Shown here one piece after another: positions 5,874-7,417 of a stretch of 7,417 nt of DNA. The DNA is taken from the NCBI GenBank assembly GCA_023386765.1, contig JAEWJD010000350.1, positions 1 to 7,417 of the forward strand, read 5' to 3'. How positions within the stretch are numbered: position 1 is the first letter of the stretch; each line of letters begins with the position of its first letter. The notes beneath the pieces are model-generated. The model worked only from the letters and a program-made list of their open reading frames with translations, was not told the origin of the DNA and did not search any database. Made by a program: the position numbers and the translations under genes. This stretch comes from Pseudomonadota bacterium (lineage in GTDB: Bacteria; Pseudomonadota; Gammaproteobacteria; Burkholderiales; Burkholderiaceae_B).

Positions 5874-6488
5874 ATGTCTGTGTTTTCTGTTGCCCGGCGC
5901 CGCGTGTTGCAAGCGGCCGCTGCGATTTCGCTGGCAGGTGTGCTGGCGGCCTGCGGCGACACCCCGCCACCGTTCAAGGGCAGCGATATCACCGGCACCA
6001 AGCTGGGCAAGACCCTCGCCCTGACCGACATGAATGGCCAGCCCCGCACCCTCAACGACTTTGCGGGCAAGGTGGCGGTGGTCTTTTTCGGGTTCACGCA
6101 GTGCCCTGACGTGTGTCCGACGGCACTGGCCGAGTTGAGCCAGGTCATGCAGACGCTGGGGCCGGACGCCGATCGCGTGCAGGTGCTGCTGGTGACGGTG
6201 GATCCCGAGCGCGATTCGCCCGAGGTGCTGAAAGAGTACGTCACGAGCTTTGATCCGCGCTTTCTGGCCCTGACCGGCACGCCCGAGCAGATCAAGCAGG
6301 CAGCCGGCGCTTTCAAGGCCTACTACGCCAAGGTGCCCACCAAAGACGGCGGTTACACCATGGACCATACCGCTGCCTTCTATCTGATCGACGGCAAGGG
6401 TGAGTCGCGCGTGCTGGCCAACAGCAATCTGGGTGCCGAGGGGCTGGCCCACGACATCAAATTGTTGCTGGACCAGAAGCCGAACTGA
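5874..6488 (+). CDS. sco: Sco1/SenC-family copper chaperone lipoprotein
   Basis: This is a 204-residue thioredoxin-fold protein that delivers copper to, and reduces the cysteines of, the CuA site of cytochrome c oxidase subunit II in the periplasm. Start: ATG at 5874 with GGGGG at 5864-5868, 5 bases upstream, yields a lipoprotein signal: an RRR cluster (8-10), a hydrophobic stretch and lipobox LAAC ending at Cys27. The mature domain holds the metal-binding CPDVC (Cys77, Cys81) in FGFTQCPDVCPTAL, then LLVTVDPERDSP, and the third ligand His165 in YTMDHTAAFYLID. All key residues are present and the length is typical. It is the last gene of the ctaA-ctaB-sco cluster. Its intact copper site contrasts with the COX2-like protein upstream, which has lost the CuA ligands Sco would serve, so its client should lie elsewhere. 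The Arg cluster loosely resembles a Tat motif, but Sec export is usual for Sco. Confidence 0.95.
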   Translation: MSVFSVARRRVLQAAAAISLAGVLAACGDTPPPFKGSDITGTKLGKTLALTDMNGQPRTLNDFAGKVAVVFFGFTQCPDVCPTALAELSQVMQTLGPDADRVQVLLVTVDPERDSPEVLKEYVTSFDPRFLALTGTPEQIKQAAGAFKAYYAKVPTKDGGYTMDHTAAFYLIDGKGESRVLANSNLGAEGLAHDIKLLLDQKPN

Positions 6489-6507
6489 GGCCTGGGGCTC
6501 AGGCCCC
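6489..6507. terminator. Shared hairpin between the convergent sco and DUF3717 genes
   Basis: GGCCTG (6489-6494) pairs with CAGGCC (6500-6505) around a 5-base loop. An alternative pairing is GGGGC (6494-6498) with GCCCC (6503-6507). It starts one base after the sco stop and covers the stop codon of the minus-strand gene (6499-6501). There is no U-tract on either side, so it is a plausible but not textbook bidirectional terminator. Confidence 0.45.
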
Positions 6508-6732
6508 GGCAGCCGCTTGCGGATCGCGCCAGGCCTGGTAGGCCCGGCGCGCATTGTCGCCCAGCTCGTCCAGGCGCAAGGTCTGGCGGCGCGCCATGAT
6601 CAGCGTGGCATAGGGTGTGGCCAGTGCCGCCGCCTCGGCGCACAGGCGGGCTTCCTCGCCTTGCGAGGGTTTGCGCTGGCGCCAGTAGTTGATGGCCTGT
6701 TCCAGGTCGGTCAGCGTGATGACATCGTTCAT
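6499..6732 (-). CDS. Small DUF3717-family protein
   Basis: This is a 77-residue protein of unknown function. The N-terminal text (ITLTDLEQAINYWRQRKPS, then EARLCAEAAALATPYATLI) is recognisable as the DUF3717 family, small proteins typical of Burkholderiales. The sequence is predicted mostly helical and soluble, with no signal peptide or membrane helix; the LEQAINYWR helix and the Ala-rich second helix are the conserved part. ATG at 6732 is the natural start; a GGGA about 11 bases upstream is a poor ribosome binding site. It is convergent with sco and divergent from the phaM-like gene, 194 bases away. No role can be assigned from the sequence. Confidence 0.8.
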   Translation of the reverse strand: MNDVITLTDLEQAINYWRQRKPSQGEEARLCAEAAALATPYATLIMARRQTLRLDELGDNARRAYQAWRDPQAAAGA

Positions 6733-6779
6733 GTCTAAATTGTCCCAGAATGTTGCTGACGCCCTCCGCGGGCGACGTT

Positions 6780-6808
6780 TTGGCAGTCTGTGAAGTCGGG
6801 CGTAATAT
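6780..6808 (+). promoter_or_regulatory. Sigma70-type promoter for the phaM-like gene
   Basis: TTGGCA (6780-6785, 5/6 to TTGACA) and TAATAT (6803-6808, 4/6 to TATAAT) are exactly 17 bases apart. This is the best promoter pair in the window. Predicted transcription starts near 6815, leaving a leader of about 110 bases. The leader contains a nested stem (GGCCGC 6811-6816 with GCGGCC 6840-6845, and AAGC 6817-6820 with GCTT 6827-6830) and a short upstream ORF. Confidence 0.6.
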
Positions 6809-6885
6809 TAGGCCGCAAGCCATCCTGCTTCGCAGCGCGGCGGCCCTCGCGGCTTGAGCGTCCGAGGCGGCGAGGCAGTTCAGAG

Positions 6886-6930
6886 ATGCCAGGGTGCCTG
6901 CCCCACAGGATGCCACAGGAGACCGCATGA
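6886..6930 (+). CDS. Possible 14-codon upstream ORF overlapping the phaM start
   Basis: ATG at 6886 opens MPGCLPHRMPQETA and stops at TGA 6928-6930, overlapping the phaM-like ATG (6927-6929) as ATGA. A GAGG at 6872-6875 lies 10 bases upstream, slightly far for a ribosome binding site. An in-frame ATG at 6910 gives a six-codon version. The ATGA overlap is the usual layout for translational coupling, but a frame this short can occur by chance, so the call is tentative. Confidence 0.25.
   Translation: MPGCLPHRMPQETA
6903..6920 (+). repeat. Two tandem copies of CCACAGGA, 10 bases apart, at the phaM ribosome binding site
   Basis: The octamer occurs at 6903-6910 and 6913-6920. The second copy plus the next base forms the AGGAG (6917-6921) that sits 5 bases before the ATG at 6927. 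The first offers another AGGA too far upstream for that start. Confidence 0.5.
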
Positions 6931-7417
6931 CCCATTCCAACCCCTTCGTTCTACCCGGCCTGGGACAGGATGCCGATCTGTCCGGCAACCCCCTGTTGGC
7001 CAGCATGGAAATGATGCGCCAGGCCTGGAGCGGCCTGGCCGGATCGGGCGGCCTGGGCCAGAGCCTGCCGCTGACGCCGCCGCTCAACCCCGAAGACCTG
7101 GAGCGCCGCATCGCCGAGCTGCGCACGGTCGAGGGCTGGCTGCGCATGAATCTGCAGATGCTCAGCAGCACCATCCAGGGGCTGGAGGTGCAGCGCGCCA
7201 CCATCGCCACCCTGCGTTCCTTCGTGAGTTCGGTGCCGGGCATGCCGCAGGCCGCCGAAGGCGCACCTTCGCCGCTTGAGGTCGCGCTGGGTCTCAAGCC
7301 CGCGCCGGCCCAGGCAGCCAGTGCGCCGGCCGAGCCGCCCGAGAGCGCCACCGAGACGGTCAACGCCGCCGCCCAATCGGCCTCGCAGGCCTGGTGGGAC
7401 ATGTTGAACCAGCAGTT
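6927..7417 (+). CDS. phaM: PhaM-family polyhydroxyalkanoate granule regulatory protein, 3' end missing
   Basis: There are 163 complete codons before the window ends, with no stop. Start: ATG at 6927 with AGGAG 5 bases upstream. The N-terminus NPFVLPGLGQ, the segment NPLLASMEMMRQAWSGL, the helical core NPEDLERRIAELRTVEGWLRMNLQMLSSTIQGLEVQRATIATL (residues ~53-95), and the AWWDMLNQQ stretch at the cut match the PhaM family. Known for Cupriavidus PhaM: it activates PHA synthase PhaC1, binds DNA through a Lys/Ala-rich C-terminus and links PHB granules to the nucleoid. The DNA-binding tail would lie past the window, so it cannot be checked. An Ala/Pro-rich linker (residues ~125-150) precedes the tryptophan motif. 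It has its own promoter-like sequence and no functional tie to the oxidase genes. The family call is by recognition of sequence style. Confidence 0.82.
   Translation, partial: MTHSNPFVLPGLGQDADLSGNPLLASMEMMRQAWSGLAGSGGLGQSLPLTPPLNPEDLERRIAELRTVEGWLRMNLQMLSSTIQGLEVQRATIATLRSFVSSVPGMPQAAEGAPSPLEVALGLKPAPAQAASAPAEPPESATETVNAAAQSASQAWWDMLNQQ

Noticed and set aside
5227..5970. 247-codon minus-strand frame opposite ctaB, and others of 246-340 codons opposite sco and phaM (5576-6316, 5790-6554, 6380-7402)
   Set aside because: These are shadows of real genes: low-complexity composition, no ribosome binding sites, and conflict with well-supported coding regions.
1..7417. CRISPR arrays, tRNA/rRNA genes, insertion sequences, attachment sites
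   Set aside because: No spaced repeats, RNA gene signatures, transposase-like frames or terminal inverted repeats were seen.

Overview
The window is about 7.4 kb of GC-rich DNA with ordinary bacterial gene packing. The gene content is a CPA1 antiporter fused to a cyclic-nucleotide domain, a DUF4743-Nudix protein, ctaA-ctaB-sco, a DUF3717 protein and a PhaM-family phasin regulator. This set and the protein wording point to a betaproteobacterium of the order Burkholderiales, most likely an Alcaligenaceae member of the Bordetella/Achromobacter type. That placement is a judgement from remembered family sequences, not from a search.

Layout: (1) bases 1-1865, plus strand: the 3' part of a Na+/H+ antiporter with a C-terminal cNMP-binding-type domain. 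(2) 1879-2697, minus strand: a Nudix hydrolase, convergent with the antiporter. (3) 2698-2873: a divergent intergenic region with a perfect TATAAT and a leader able to form several GC-rich hairpins. (4) 2874-3554, plus: a short secreted/membrane protein clearly derived from cytochrome c oxidase subunit II, but with most of its CuA copper ligands gone. (5) 3555-3916: 362 bases with no convincing gene. (6) 3917-6488, plus: ctaA (heme A synthase), ctaB (heme O synthase) and a Sco copper chaperone, tightly spaced as an operon. (7) 6499-6732, minus: a small DUF3717 protein sharing a terminator-like hairpin with sco. (8) 6733-6926: a divergent intergenic region with a good sigma70-type promoter and a short upstream ORF. 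(9) 6927 to the window end, plus: a phaM-family gene cut by the edge.

Functionally the core is a cytochrome aa3 maturation block. CtaB farnesylates heme B to heme O, CtaA oxidises heme O to heme A, and Sco delivers copper to the CuA site of subunit II. No oxidase structural genes (catalytic subunit I, subunit III), CtaG or SURF1 are present, although these commonly precede ctaA in related bacteria. Instead there is the CuA-less subunit II relative and the gene-free stretch. A working oxidase with a normal subunit II should therefore be encoded elsewhere in the genome. The most interesting object is this shortened COX2-like protein: it keeps its signal peptide, two membrane helices, reading frame, ribosome binding site and promoter-like sequence, which argues for a retained and possibly repurposed protein rather than simple decay.
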